From: Phytopythium helicoides
Taxonomy: Eukaryota > Oomycota > Peronosporomycetes > Pythiales > Pythiaceae
Reading direction: 5' to 3'
DNA: 64,000 nucleotides
NCBI GenBank assembly: GCA_024867545.1
Contig: JANFNE010000019.1
Span: 868,001-932,000, forward strand
The position numbers and the translations under genes are program-made. Below the pieces are notes generated by a model. It made no database searches. It was given only the letters and a program-made list of their open reading frames with translations, and was not told the origin of the DNA. Below, in pieces: positions 31,111-40,872 of the stretch; within the stretch, counting starts at the first letter, position 1, and each line of letters opens with the position of its first letter.

Positions 31111-32311
31111 GTTGCTCAAATAGCTGAGATGGTAATGCCCCGATGGCAAGAACGTCTAGCTTTTGCGTACTTGTTGCTGCGCTATCAATTCAGGTTCAAA
31201 TCCAATCACCATGGAAATTGATCGTGCCCTCGTTTGAGATCAATAATACACCTTGAGCATACTCTGATATCTACTTCTACAGTATCCGATGTGGAATCTT
31301 GAAATTGCCTCTAAGGAATGATCCACCTTCCTACGTCTTCAGCAAGCGATGTGATGCTCAATCCATCTGTACAGCTGGTGACGTGTTTTGCCTTCGATAT
31401 TAGGTATTGCTGACGATCTATGCCACATGCTTTATGAGCGAACAATGCCAGGAGACCCATATGAGTCCTTATTGCTATGCCTAGCACAGATACCGGTATG
31501 TAGCCAACGTGAAACAAAGCTCTTCGTTTGGTACGCTTTGCGCTTGTCTGAGCGTTTCAGCCGAAGTCATTCTACAAGGAATCAGAGAAGAACAAGTGTG
31601 TTTCAAGGTGGAAGGCAACGAAAGGATCTGGTCGAGACATTTTCGATACTCTTCCGGCCAAATTGGCTATGGGATCTTGATTTTGCTGCCGACAGGAACT
31701 TTTATTGCTGTGAAGCCATGGAGTGCCCCTACATTCATGAAACAGGACAATGAATCAATTGTCTCTCATTTATTCCTTGCATTCAAGCCAAAGCTTAATG
31801 TACAGCACTCCAGATTTCCCATGAGCGTGCGAGAGTGCAGTGATACATGGTGTGATAGGTTTTGATTGCGCTGGCGGACGCTGCGTGGGTTGTACTTCGC
31901 ATGTTGCGAAGTGCAAAATTGTGAAGCATCTTGAAAAAACCGCCCAGAGACCGTTTCTCCTTCGTACTCAAGAATAGCACGGTTTGGATCTCACCGGATA
32001 TAAATGTACGGCTCAAGATCTTGCTACCAATTACTGTAGACGATGCGGCAAAAGAATGCAACACAGCAGGCCAGATACTCCAAGAAAAGCCATTTTTATT
32101 GGAACAGGTGACTGCTGGCTCATTGATATTCCAATTCCTTGCTCTAGCTTGGCTTGATAGTAAAATAAATATAGTACTGAAACCCACGGTAACATCCCAG
32201 AATGCTATAACGAGGGTGCCAAAACCTTCACAGACTGGTTGGCATGTCTTCAAAATACATTTCACTCCCCACAGAACTACCAACCGACCAACTTACCTGC
32301 CAACTGGTGAA
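31111..32311. other. Gap upstream of the first kinase-ARM gene
   Basis: Short overlapping plus-strand ORFs (31388-31753 and 31509-31865) have no recognised family. The frame of the kinase gene stays open back to 31931, but residues before 32312 have no counterpart in the paralogue, whose start aligns at the ATG at 32312. No promoter element was identified. Confidence 0.4.
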
Positions 32312-35300
32312 ATGGTTTTGCTTGACATCGCCGTACCAGGTGCCGGAAGCATCGTAAGCACGCTTGTGACCATCTATCAGCTCTGTCAAGAACTCAAGGA
32401 GGGACAAGATGCGTGCTCCCGTGTACACGCCCGGCTGAATGCTATCCTCACTGAACTTCAGTCAATGAACGAACGAGGAAGCTTGCCAGCTCCTGACAAA
32501 CTCGATCGGTACGTCGCTCTCGTAGCAGACTACTGGAAGTTCCTCGTCGACTATCGCAGCAAGAAACTCGTATCAAGACTACTGCAGCACAATAAATTGA
32601 TGGAGAAGCTACAGCGCTTCCACGAAGACATTGACATGGTGTTCAAAATGCTGAACTTAACATCAATTGGCGCCATGATGGATTGGCGACAACAATATGA
32701 GTTTGATCGAAAGAAGCAAGAGGGTATGCTTGATAAAATGGTGCGCGACACTGGTGTCGTCATGGCCGATCTGAAAACGTCTCAGTTGCAGCAGGAAGCC
32801 ATGGCCAATTTATTGTGTGAGAGGGAGCGTCACGCAGACAAGCAGAGCAAAGAGATGTTGGATATGATGAAGACAATGATGGCAACTCTTGTTCGAGGAT
32901 CGAAAATGCAGGTGAAGCCACTGACGCCGTGGTACATTCCAAGAGACGACGTCAAGTTTGATTCTGAACCATTCGCTTGCGGATCGTTTGGATCTGTACA
33001 TCACGGGACGTGGGGAGCTGGTACCAGAGTGGTCGTCAAGTGTCTACTCATGGACGATGCGTCGATTGGGTCAGTAGCACAAGACAAGATCATTGACGAG
33101 GTCAGCATCTGGTACAATCTGAACCACCCACATGTGATCAAAATGTTTGGTGCATCTCATGTGAGCTCACCGCCTTTCATTGTTTGCGAGGATGCTGTGA
33201 ACGGCAATCTGGCGGACTATTTGGCGAATTCTTCCAACAAACGTATGATGTGGCGAATGCTGTATCAGTCTGCTCTTGGTCTTGAGTATATTCACAACAA
33301 GCAAGTAGTGCATGGCGACTTGAAGCTGAACAACATTCTGGTTGGAGCCGATGGGTATGCCAAGCTTGCTGACTTCGGTTTAAGTACGGTGAAGACATCT
33401 TCCTCGACGCTATCGAAGACAAATGCTATCCAACCAGCCAGTCCGGTCTCAGGTGGTTTGCGGTGGCGAGCACCCGAGTGTTTGAAGAGCAAGCCAACAT
33501 TTGCTTCGGATGTATACTCGCTTGCCATGTGTATTTTCGAGGCAGCGACAGGTGAGCCACCTTTCATGCACCTATCGGACGACGATGTTCGGTACAATTT
33601 GAGTCGAGGGGAGATTCCTGACAGACCGGATATAATCTCTGATGAAGTGTGGGAGCTGATCGAGCGCATGACCTATGCTGACCGAAAGAAGCGTTGTTCA
33701 TTGCAAGATGCCATTGTAAAGCTGAAAGAATTATCTGATGCGGAAGAGAAAATGCAAACGCAATTTTCTAAGCTATCTTGTAGCAACTGCTTCAAAGTTT
33801 TACCAGCAACGGCCAGTTTATGCTGCTTCTGTGGTTACCGCGTGGGTGGAAATGATGTTCTAAAACAAAATCAGAGTTTTGACTATTCAAAGACGCAAAA
33901 CAACGAAGCTAGTAACACATCGAAACCGACAAGTGGATATGAGAATATCAGGAACCTTGTCGCTCTCTCAGAGACCGGCAATGACAGTCAAAAACTAGAC
34001 TCAATTTGTAGTCTATCAAACTTGGCTGAAGAAAATGAAGCCAACCGCCTTGCGATCGCGTCCGAAGGAGGTATCAAGTCACTCACTGATCTTCTTCGCT
34101 CTGGAAATGACATTCAAAAAGAGAAGGCAGCTTGTGCTCTTCAAAACGTGGCTTTGAATAGCGACGTAAACAAAGCCAGTATCGCATCTGCGGGTGCCAT
34201 TCCACCTCTTGTTGAGCTAATTCGCAATGGAAATCCGAGTCAGAAAGAGAATGCAGCCGGCGCTCTAAGAAACCTGGCAGTAAATGCTGACAACAAGGCT
34301 GTAATTGCAGATGCGGGAGGCATCCCACCTCTCGTCGAGCTGATCCGCAGCGGAAACGATTCCCAGAAAGAAAACGCGGTGTGGGCTCTAAGTAGTCTCG
34401 CAATCCATGCCGGTAACTTGACAGCAATTGCGACCGCTGGCGGTATTCTTCCTCTCGTTGAGCTGGTTCGCAATGGCAACGATTCATTGAAAGCGTATGC
34501 AGCTAATGCCCTCAGAAACTTGGCTGTCGACAACGACAACGAGATCACGATCGGATCTGTGGGTGGTATCCCACCTCTTGTTGAGCTGATACGATCAGGA
34601 AACGATCTCCAGAAAACGTATGGTGTTGGTGCACTCAAAAATCTGTCCGTTCATACTGAGAATGAAGCCGTGATTGGATCTGCAGGAGGTATTCCGCCTC
34701 TAATTGAGCTAATCCGCACAGGGGACGATGATTTGAAAGAGACTGCAGCTGCCGTTCTCAAAAATGTAGCTGCGAATGCCACCAACAAAGTTACGATTGC
34801 ATCGGCAGGTGGCATCCCGCCTCTCATTGATCTGATTCGCTCTGGAACGGATAACCAGAAAGCGTATGCTGCTGGTGCCCTTATTGGACTCTCTGTTAAC
34901 GAGATGAATAGGGTCACAATTGCTACTGTGGGTGGTATCCCGCCGCTGATTGAGCTCATTCGCTCTGGGAACGATGACCAAAAGGAGAATGCAGCGGGTG
35001 CTCTCAGAAATCTGGCAGTAAATGACGCGAATGAGATCGCAATCGCAGCGGGGGGTGCCATCCCTCTTCTTGTTGAGCTGGCTCGGACTGGAACCGATAC
35101 TCAGAAACTCTATGCGTCGGGTGCTCTCAAAAACTTGTCTTTCAATTCTGACAACATGGTTACGATCGCATCTGCTGGAGGTATATTACCTCTCATCGAG
35201 CTGATTCGCACGGGAAATGACCCTCAGAAAGATAATGCGGCGTGTGCTCTCAACAATTTGACTGTCAACGAGACCAACATGGTTACGATCGCAACCGTCG

Positions 35301-35968
35301 GTGGCATTCCGCCTCTAATTGAGCTCATTCGCAACGGAAACGACAGCCAGAAAGAGTATGCATCTGGTGCTCTTCGAAATTTGTCTGTCAACGCTGACAA
35401 CAAGACTGCTATCGAAGCTGCGGGTGGTATCTCGCCTCTGATAGAGCTGGTCCGCATGGGAAACGATGTTCAGAAATCGAATGCTGCGAAAGCCCTCAGA
35501 ATTTTGGCGGTCAACGACGAGATCGAGGTTATGATCGTGTCAGCGGGAGGCGCAACACCTCTCATTGAGCTCATACGCACCGGAAATGAACTTCAAAAAG
35601 AGAATGGCGTTGGTGCTCTCCGAAACTTGTGTGTCAACGCCACCAACAAGGTCAAGATTGCGTCTGCGGGTGCCATCCCACTTCTTGTCGAGCTGATGCG
35701 CACGGGAACCGATGGTCAGAAAGAAAACGCGGCTGGTGCTCTGGGGAACTTGGCTATCGAAAATGAGGCCAATCAAGCAGCGATTATATCCGCAGGCGCT
35801 ATCTCGCTACTTGTGGAGCTCAGTCGTAGCGGGAACGACGATCAAAAGAAGTTGGCTGATCGCGCACTCTCCTTCCTGGCCAAAACCCCTTCTGCGGAAA
35901 AGTCAATCGAGGCAGCCAAGAAAAAGAGTACACGCAAAAGCAAGCTGAAGCGCTGCCTCCCATTCTAG
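32312..35968 (+). CDS. HeLo/MLKL-like, kinase, zinc-ribbon, ARM-repeat protein 1
   Basis: 1218 aa, no intron. Residues about 10-130 are helical with the pattern of MLKL/HeLo four-helix domains (IYQLCQELKEGQDACSRVHA, LLQHNKLMEKLQRFHEDIDM); a coiled linker follows. The kinase, TKL-like, spans about 213-470: glycine loop 221-229, VAIK-type Lys243, Glu263, HGDLKLNN with Asp336, DFG 354-356, APE 387-389. So catalysis is plausible, though HRD reads HGD. A zinc ribbon (C490, C493, C504, C507) and 16 ARM-type repeats of 41 residues (consensus GGIPPLIELIRSGNDxQKEN) follow from about 530. The tail is polybasic and ends KSKLKRCLPF. The ATG aligns with the paralogue at 57821. Role in signalling or cell death is inference. 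Confidence 0.85.
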   Translation: MVLLDIAVPGAGSIVSTLVTIYQLCQELKEGQDACSRVHARLNAILTELQSMNERGSLPAPDKLDRYVALVADYWKFLVDYRSKKLVSRLLQHNKLMEKLQRFHEDIDMVFKMLNLTSIGAMMDWRQQYEFDRKKQEGMLDKMVRDTGVVMADLKTSQLQQEAMANLLCERERHADKQSKEMLDMMKTMMATLVRGSKMQVKPLTPWYIPRDDVKFDSEPFACGSFGSVHHGTWGAGTRVVVKCLLMDDASIGSVAQDKIIDEVSIWYNLNHPHVIKMFGASHVSSPPFIVCEDAVNGNLADYLANSSNKRMMWRMLYQSALGLEYIHNKQVVHGDLKLNNILVGADGYAKLADFGLSTVKTSSSTLSKTNAIQPASPVSGGLRWRAPECLKSKPTFASDVYSLAMCIFEAATGEPPFMHLSDDDVRYNLSRGEIPDRPDIISDEVWELIERMTYADRKKRCSLQDAIVKLKELSDAEEKMQTQFSKLSCSNCFKVLPATASLCCFCGYRVGGNDVLKQNQSFDYSKTQNNEASNTSKPTSGYENIRNLVALSETGNDSQKLDSICSLSNLAEENEANRLAIASEGGIKSLTDLLRSGNDIQKEKAACALQNVALNSDVNKASIASAGAIPPLVELIRNGNPSQKENAAGALRNLAVNADNKAVIADAGGIPPLVELIRSGNDSQKENAVWALSSLAIHAGNLTAIATAGGILPLVELVRNGNDSLKAYAANALRNLAVDNDNEITIGSVGGIPPLVELIRSGNDLQKTYGVGALKNLSVHTENEAVIGSAGGIPPLIELIRTGDDDLKETAAAVLKNVAANATNKVTIASAGGIPPLIDLIRSGTDNQKAYAAGALIGLSVNEMNRVTIATVGGIPPLIELIRSGNDDQKENAAGALRNLAVNDANEIAIAAGGAIPLLVELARTGTDTQKLYASGALKNLSFNSDNMVTIASAGGILPLIELIRTGNDPQKDNAACALNNLTVNETNMVTIATVGGIPPLIELIRNGNDSQKEYASGALRNLSVNADNKTAIEAAGGISPLIELVRMGNDVQKSNAAKALRILAVNDEIEVMIVSAGGATPLIELIRTGNELQKENGVGALRNLCVNATNKVKIASAGAIPLLVELMRTGTDGQKENAAGALGNLAIENEANQAAIISAGAISLLVELSRSGNDDQKKLADRALSFLAKTPSAEKSIEAAKKKSTRKSKLKRCLPF

Positions 35969-36039
35969 GCGTCTCAGCTCGTGCCACTCGGTCCAACTTT
36001 CGAGGTGGAGCGGCCACAGCAAGGAGCGCTAAAAGGTAT

Positions 36040-36145
36040 CTACTTTTCACTTTCGACAAACTCGTCCCGAGTTACAAGCGGGTGGCTAAACTGTGACACG
36101 AGCACGCGAGCAACTGAGCTGTCCATGCCAGAGAGAAACTCGACC
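36040..36145 (-). pseudogene. Third CNBD fragment of the channel family
   Basis: About 100 bases are closely similar to 6818-6900 and 10040-10115 and encode, on the minus strand, FLSGMDSSVARVLVSQFSHP and LVTRDEFV, the entry of the cyclic-nucleotide-binding domain. It lies just after the kinase-ARM stop and is followed by the acidic repeats. It shows that a piece of the CRN/channel unit was copied here. Confidence 0.6.
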
Positions 36146-36160
36146 TTATTGATCATTGGC

Positions 36161-36440
36161 TTAACAAGCCTTAACCCGGTCATCACCGAATGGCGTCTCC
36201 TCCACATCATCGTCGCTAGGATCCACAAATAAATCAACTGTGTCTGAAATGTAGTCATCACCGAATGGAGTCTCGTCCACATCATCGTCGGTAGGATCCA
36301 TGAACGGATCAACCTCGTCCGAAACATAAACATCACCAATTATCGTCTCGTCAATGTTGACACTAGGATCTACAAACGGAGAGATAGTCGTCACAGCTGC
36401 GTCTGAAAGATAGCCGTCACCAACTAACGTCTCATCAGCA
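36161..36440 (-). repeat. Acidic 25-codon tandem repeat, right copy
   Basis: Three and a half units on the minus strand, each with the core D[E]TPFGDDY[IV]SDxVDxFVDP or a diverged form (DETIIGDVYVSDEVDPFMDP). They match the plus-strand units at 1-140. The reading is open for 77 codons from 36394. It sits between the CNBD fragment and the inverted 0.9-kb repeat. Confidence 0.65.
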
Positions 36441-36479
36441 TAAGCACGAACGGCTCAACCGACTGAATCACGCGGGCAT

Positions 36480-37359
36480 GGAGAGCCAGAAAGAAATCGA
36501 GCTTCACGAGAACTCTCAAGGCGTCGACGCGGTCGAGTCGACCTGCTAGATCTCTCGGGCTTCGTCGCGCGCTCATTGGTTGCATCGTGAATGCCAACGC
36601 AAGGCTGCATGCTCTCTCGTTCCTCTTTGCAATACAAGTGTCGAGTCCTGGTTGCTCATCAGACCGTTGGAAAGTAGAGGGCGCCATCCCTCCTCGTTCA
36701 TCATGGCTCACATACACTTTGCAAGTGAAAGGAAGGGATGTCATCAAAGCGTGAGGACTTCAACATGCGAGGACGAGGGATTCGACGCCTAGTTCTCTTC
36801 TCCTCAGTTGGCAAGTTTCAAGATGGAGCTCAAGCGACTGCTGTCCGCGGTTCACGACCCAGGGCCACGCGCTTGAGCATCCACCGCGCGAGAAGACCAA
36901 GGCGAAGACTCACCCTCTCGTGATCAAGAGCAGACCTTACGGCTCATCTGAATCCAGGCATTCGCGAAAACCAAGCGCCTCGCCTCGGCTTCAGCTGTGC
37001 GTCCAAGCTCAAGATCTTCACGGAGGCTCAAGTGGCGGCTTCATCGGACGCTTGCGAAAACCAAGCTGCGTCTGTCTGCTGCTGCCCAGCCACACTCGAG
37101 GGCTGCGTCGATGAGCGAGTGTCGTGCGCCAGCGAAAACCAAGCAACGCGCGCGACGTTCAGCTTGACGACTCCACCACGAGAGTGCCGTCGAGGGGACG
37201 CGTCTTCGTAACTTCGGTTGACATGCGCGGCCAGCCAGCTTCCTCCCGGACTACAGCGGGGCGTCATTAAGACGTATGCAGTTGAGCAGACTCTAGTCTC
37301 TCGCTGCGCGGTGCAGTGTGCCGCACTCGCCGTGAAAGCTACATGTATCTAGTTCGATA
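36480..37359 (-). repeat. 0.9-kb dispersed repeat, copy 2 (inverted)
   Basis: Reverse-complement of 4159-5048 with scattered changes and small indels. The three GCGAAAACCAAG elements (near 36966, 37048 and 37131) are the complements of the TTGGTTTTCGC elements in copy 1. It ends about 300 bases upstream of the gamma-SNAP start, so it may contribute to that gene's promoter region. Confidence 0.7.
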
Positions 37360-37666
37360 TCGTGTAGCAACTGTGGGAAGTATATCCCTTCTTCTCCCTG
37401 CCGTCGCAACGCCGTCTTCGTCCTTCTTCCTGTCTCGTTCCCCTACTCTCTCTCTCTCTTGGCTTCTCCACTCTCATGTTGCCCTCCATCTCAAATCCAA
37501 CCAGCGCCCTCACGCTCGCACTGCGTCGAACAGCAAGTGGTCTCCCCCGCATCTTCACGTTTCAACGACAATCACTCGCGCCCCTCCTTTTTGCGAGCTC
37601 CTCCGCACAACGCCACGCTCCATCACTAGCGGTCGCCCCCACTCCGACCGAGAGCTTCCAGCGGCC

Positions 37667-39163
37667 ATGCAGCAGCGCAAGCAGGCCGAGGCGCTCGAGC
37701 TCCAGCGGCAGGCGGACAAGCTGCTGGCCAAGCGCTCCATGTTCCGCGCGTCGCCCGACTACCTGAGCGCGGCGCCGCTGCTCGAGCGCGCGGGCGAGGC
37801 GTTCCGCGCGGCCGGCGACTTTGAAGCGGCCAAGCGCGCGTTCACGCAGGCGGCGGGCGCGCAGCAGAAGAACCAGTCGAGCTTCCGCGCGGCGCAGGCG
37901 TTCGAGGGCGTGGCACGCGTGGCGACGCAGCAGCTCAAGGTCGAGAAGGGCTCGCAGGCGCGGCTGGAGGAGGTCAAGCGCGCGTACGAGGCCGCCAGCG
38001 GCCAGTACGGGGACATGGGCGAGCTGGGCAAGGCGGCCGACGCGCTCATCAAGGCCGCGGGCGTGTTCGAGGAGAATGGAGGCAGCGACAAGGACGCGAG
38101 GGAGCTGTATCTGCGCGCGTGCTCGCTGCTCGAGTCGCAGGACAAGCCGCACTTTGCGGTCGACGCGTTCCGCAAGACGCTGGGCTTCATGGCCAAGCGA
38201 GGGCAGTACAAGGAGGCCATCGAGCTGCTGGACCGCATGGTCGCCATCTTCTCGCAGCTCGAGCAGAAGCCCAACGTCCACAAGTGCTTCCTCAGCCAGA
38301 CGGTGCTCCAGCTCGCGCTCGGAGATGTCGCCGCCGCAGACCAGAAGTACATGGCGCACCTGCAGGACGACTCGTACCTGTCGTCCGACGAGTGCGCGGC
38401 CGAGGAGGACCTCGTCAGGGGGTTCAAGATGGGCGACGATGCGCTCGTGCAAGCCACGATCCGCAAGGCCGTGTTCAGCTTTCTAGACAACCAGGTCGGA
38501 CGCGTCTCGCGGCAGTTGTCAGTCTACGGCGGCGCCGGCGTGTCGGCTCCTAGTTCACGAACGGCTAGCGGCAGCAACAACAGGACTGGCAGCCGTACGG
38601 GCTCCTCCAACTCGCGCAACCCGTTTGCTCCGGCTGATGCCAAGCCCTCCCGCAATCCGTTCGCCCCTGCTGCGGACACCAAGCCTGCTCGCAACCCGTT
38701 TGCCCCCGAGAACCGTTCTCGCCCTGCTCCAGCACCAGTGAGTGCGTCGCCTGCCAGTGTCGCTGCTCCTGTGGCTGTGACTGCTGCTTCAGTCGCTGCT
38801 GCGGCTCCACCTCCAGCCCCCGTGTCTGTGCCTGCACCAGTACCAGCTCCTGCTGAGGCGATTGATTCTGACTACGCAACGGCAGCCGGCGACACTGACG
38901 ATGTCGATGGGATCTCGACGGGTATGGGCAGCATGGACGTGCGCGCAACTTCGACGGACTTTGACTTTGACTCGCTCGAGTTCGCCATGCCAGACTCCGA
39001 TGAACTCGAGTTCAAGATGCCGGAGGACACTTCGTTCGAGTTTGCGCCAGAAAGTGAGGCTCCGGCGCCAGCTCCCGCGGCAGCACCTGCACCAGTGCCG
39101 ACTCCGGCTGCTCCTGTTGTACACCAGCCACCGCATGAGGAAGACTTCTTCGACCTGACCTAA
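37667..39163 (+). CDS. Gamma-SNAP-like protein with NPF tail
   Basis: 498 aa. The first about 300 residues are an all-helical TPR-like SNAP domain (RAGEAFRAAGDFEAAKRAFT, AAGVFEENGGSDKDARELYL, QLALGDVAAADQKYMAHLQD), with the order and length of gamma-SNAP, the adaptor that recruits NSF to SNARE complexes for membrane-fusion recycling. After about 300 comes a Ser/Ala/Pro-rich tail with three RNPFAP elements and an acidic end (EEDFFDLT). NPF is the ligand of EH domains, so the tail could link to endocytic adaptors; this extension is not a part of ordinary gamma-SNAP. The ATG at 37667 starts the conserved part; the upstream open frame (from 37316) overlaps the dispersed repeat and looks like leader. 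CT-rich tract at 37446-37460. Confidence 0.85.
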   Translation: MQQRKQAEALELQRQADKLLAKRSMFRASPDYLSAAPLLERAGEAFRAAGDFEAAKRAFTQAAGAQQKNQSSFRAAQAFEGVARVATQQLKVEKGSQARLEEVKRAYEAASGQYGDMGELGKAADALIKAAGVFEENGGSDKDARELYLRACSLLESQDKPHFAVDAFRKTLGFMAKRGQYKEAIELLDRMVAIFSQLEQKPNVHKCFLSQTVLQLALGDVAAADQKYMAHLQDDSYLSSDECAAEEDLVRGFKMGDDALVQATIRKAVFSFLDNQVGRVSRQLSVYGGAGVSAPSSRTASGSNNRTGSRTGSSNSRNPFAPADAKPSRNPFAPAADTKPARNPFAPENRSRPAPAPVSASPASVAAPVAVTAASVAAAAPPPAPVSVPAPVPAPAEAIDSDYATAAGDTDDVDGISTGMGSMDVRATSTDFDFDSLEFAMPDSDELEFKMPEDTSFEFAPESEAPAPAPAAAPAPVPTPAAPVVHQPPHEEDFFDLT

Positions 39164-39270
39164 ATGGTCGTTGCAGAACTGTTCTGTGTGTCTAATGCAT
39201 AGAGGAATCACCAACAAAAAATCAATTGAGGCTCTTTTCAACATTCCTAGTGTATCCTGTCTAGATATGC

Positions 39271-40744
39271 CTATGACAGCTGCCGTACGAGCTCAATATC
39301 TTCCCGACGACTCTCGGCTTGCTTTCGCTCTGCCACCGGAACTCGGCTTGATATCGTTCCCGGGGGTCTCGAATCTCCCGCGCTCGCACTTGCTCGCTTA
39401 ACTGCAATTTTTGCCGTCGTGTTTCCGCTTGATACGGTCGATGACGTTGATGCACGTCTTCCAGGTCGCGTTTGGGATTGTACAAGCCCGATATTGCCAA
39501 CACCGCTTACTACGTACGGCTTCTTCTGTTGTTCTTGCTCCTCACGCAGTTCCTTTTCACGCTGTACACGGTCTTGAACGGCAATGAGGTCTGCAAATAC
39601 GATTGATTTACCGACCGAAATGGCGCTGGCATCAGCAGGAGCACCATCCAAAGCACGATATCGCGGCCACACCGGATCCACCCGGCGCTCGCTGCGGATG
39701 CTGTGTGCGAGCGTGTCAGCGTGAGCCCCATTGATGTCAGCAGTCTCATTTGTCGCGCGGAAGTGGCGCCGTTGCTCATTGACGATACCTGCGACCACAC
39801 TTTTGGCTGGATCACTACAGCTTGCGCCAAGAATGTCGCTCGTGGTTAATGCAAAACTTGGTTTGTTGCGAAATGGATGTTGTGGAGCTGGATGAGAGAG
39901 CGGGTCGTCCTCAACCGTGATGCCATTCACCGTGTACACGGGATTCAGCACGTTACTGTCATTGATGCCAAACATGTGAGCATTTGCCAAACAAAGAGCG
40001 CATAAGGGTAAGAAGAAGCGGTACCGCACGTGACACGACTGGACTTAAAATCGACGTCAGTAATATCCCGCGCATCCAGAATATCTCGTGGCGGGTTTTC
40101 TCGTAGTGCACGTTTGTGTCGTGGATGCCACCCGGGTTGAGCACCCGGTAAATCATCCTGCCCAACATGGCCATGAGCGTAATACTCGAATCCAGTACCA
40201 TGCAAATACAAACCAGCTTCATGGGATCCCGGGGTACTGCGACTTCACGACGTTTGCTCTTGGTACCCTCAATGTCACTGACGTTGTAGCTATCACGCAT
40301 GAACTTGGGAATTACCTGTTGCAGTCAACAAGAATGCGTTTTAGACATTCTCTAAGCATTCTATAGACTTTCTTGCAAGTCGATATCTCTGACCGGCGGC
40401 GCAGGAGTGAAAGACGGGAGTCTGTACTCTGGATTCAGAGGGTTGACGACACGATCGGTGCGGAAACCATGAGGTTGCGGCAAGGAACCCTCAATTGGGA
40501 GCTGTTTGTAGGCGTCATCGTTGCCCACGCGCCGAGTTGTCGGGTGGAGTTGCTTGCTCGTGGAGCCCTTGATATCGTGAGGGTCGTAGAAATGCGGTTT
40601 GTGGGTGAACGCGTATGCAGGCAGCAGTGGTCGGGCGCCAGCAATGTCTGACACATCATTCGTAGCACGCAATGGACTTTTGGGTGCTCGTCCCTGAGTC
40701 ATAAATTGTTCAAGCCGCTCGCGTTGCTGCGGTAGATCCATCAT
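39271..40744 (-). CDS. Unknown protein with repeated DIxGA motif
   Basis: Minus-strand exons: 40744 to about 40385 (MMDLPQQRERLEQF), then from about 40318 (VIPKFMRDSYNVSDIEG), an intron at 40029-39956 (GTGCGG to CAG), and a last part to 39271. Four or five spaced copies of a motif resembling VSDIAGA / VSDIEGT / TADINGA occur 50-80 residues apart, with a coiled segment (DRVQREKELREEQEQQKKPY) near the end. A one-base shift is needed near 40222 (a C run). The first intron's donor is uncertain (40400-40318). No family recognised. Spaced short motifs of this type occur in some axonemal or cytoskeletal proteins, and zoospores have flagella, but that is a guess. Confidence 0.5.
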
Positions 40745-40872
40745 CCTCGCTCGAGTGCAATTGCTGGGGGCTGAAGCGGATTGACACGAGTAGATGCGCA
40801 GCGATATTACAATTATCTAAATTTACTGCTCCAACTTCAGCTTTCACGAAGGTGCTCCTATTGATAGCTGAC

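Noticed and set aside
31931..32311. N-terminal extension of the first kinase-ARM ORF
   Set aside because: The paralogue has no counterpart; both align from the ATG at 32312 or 57821.
37562..38452. 296-codon minus-strand ORF
   Set aside because: Antisense of the gamma-SNAP helical domain; Arg/Leu/Glu-rich composition is a shadow of GC-rich coding sequence.
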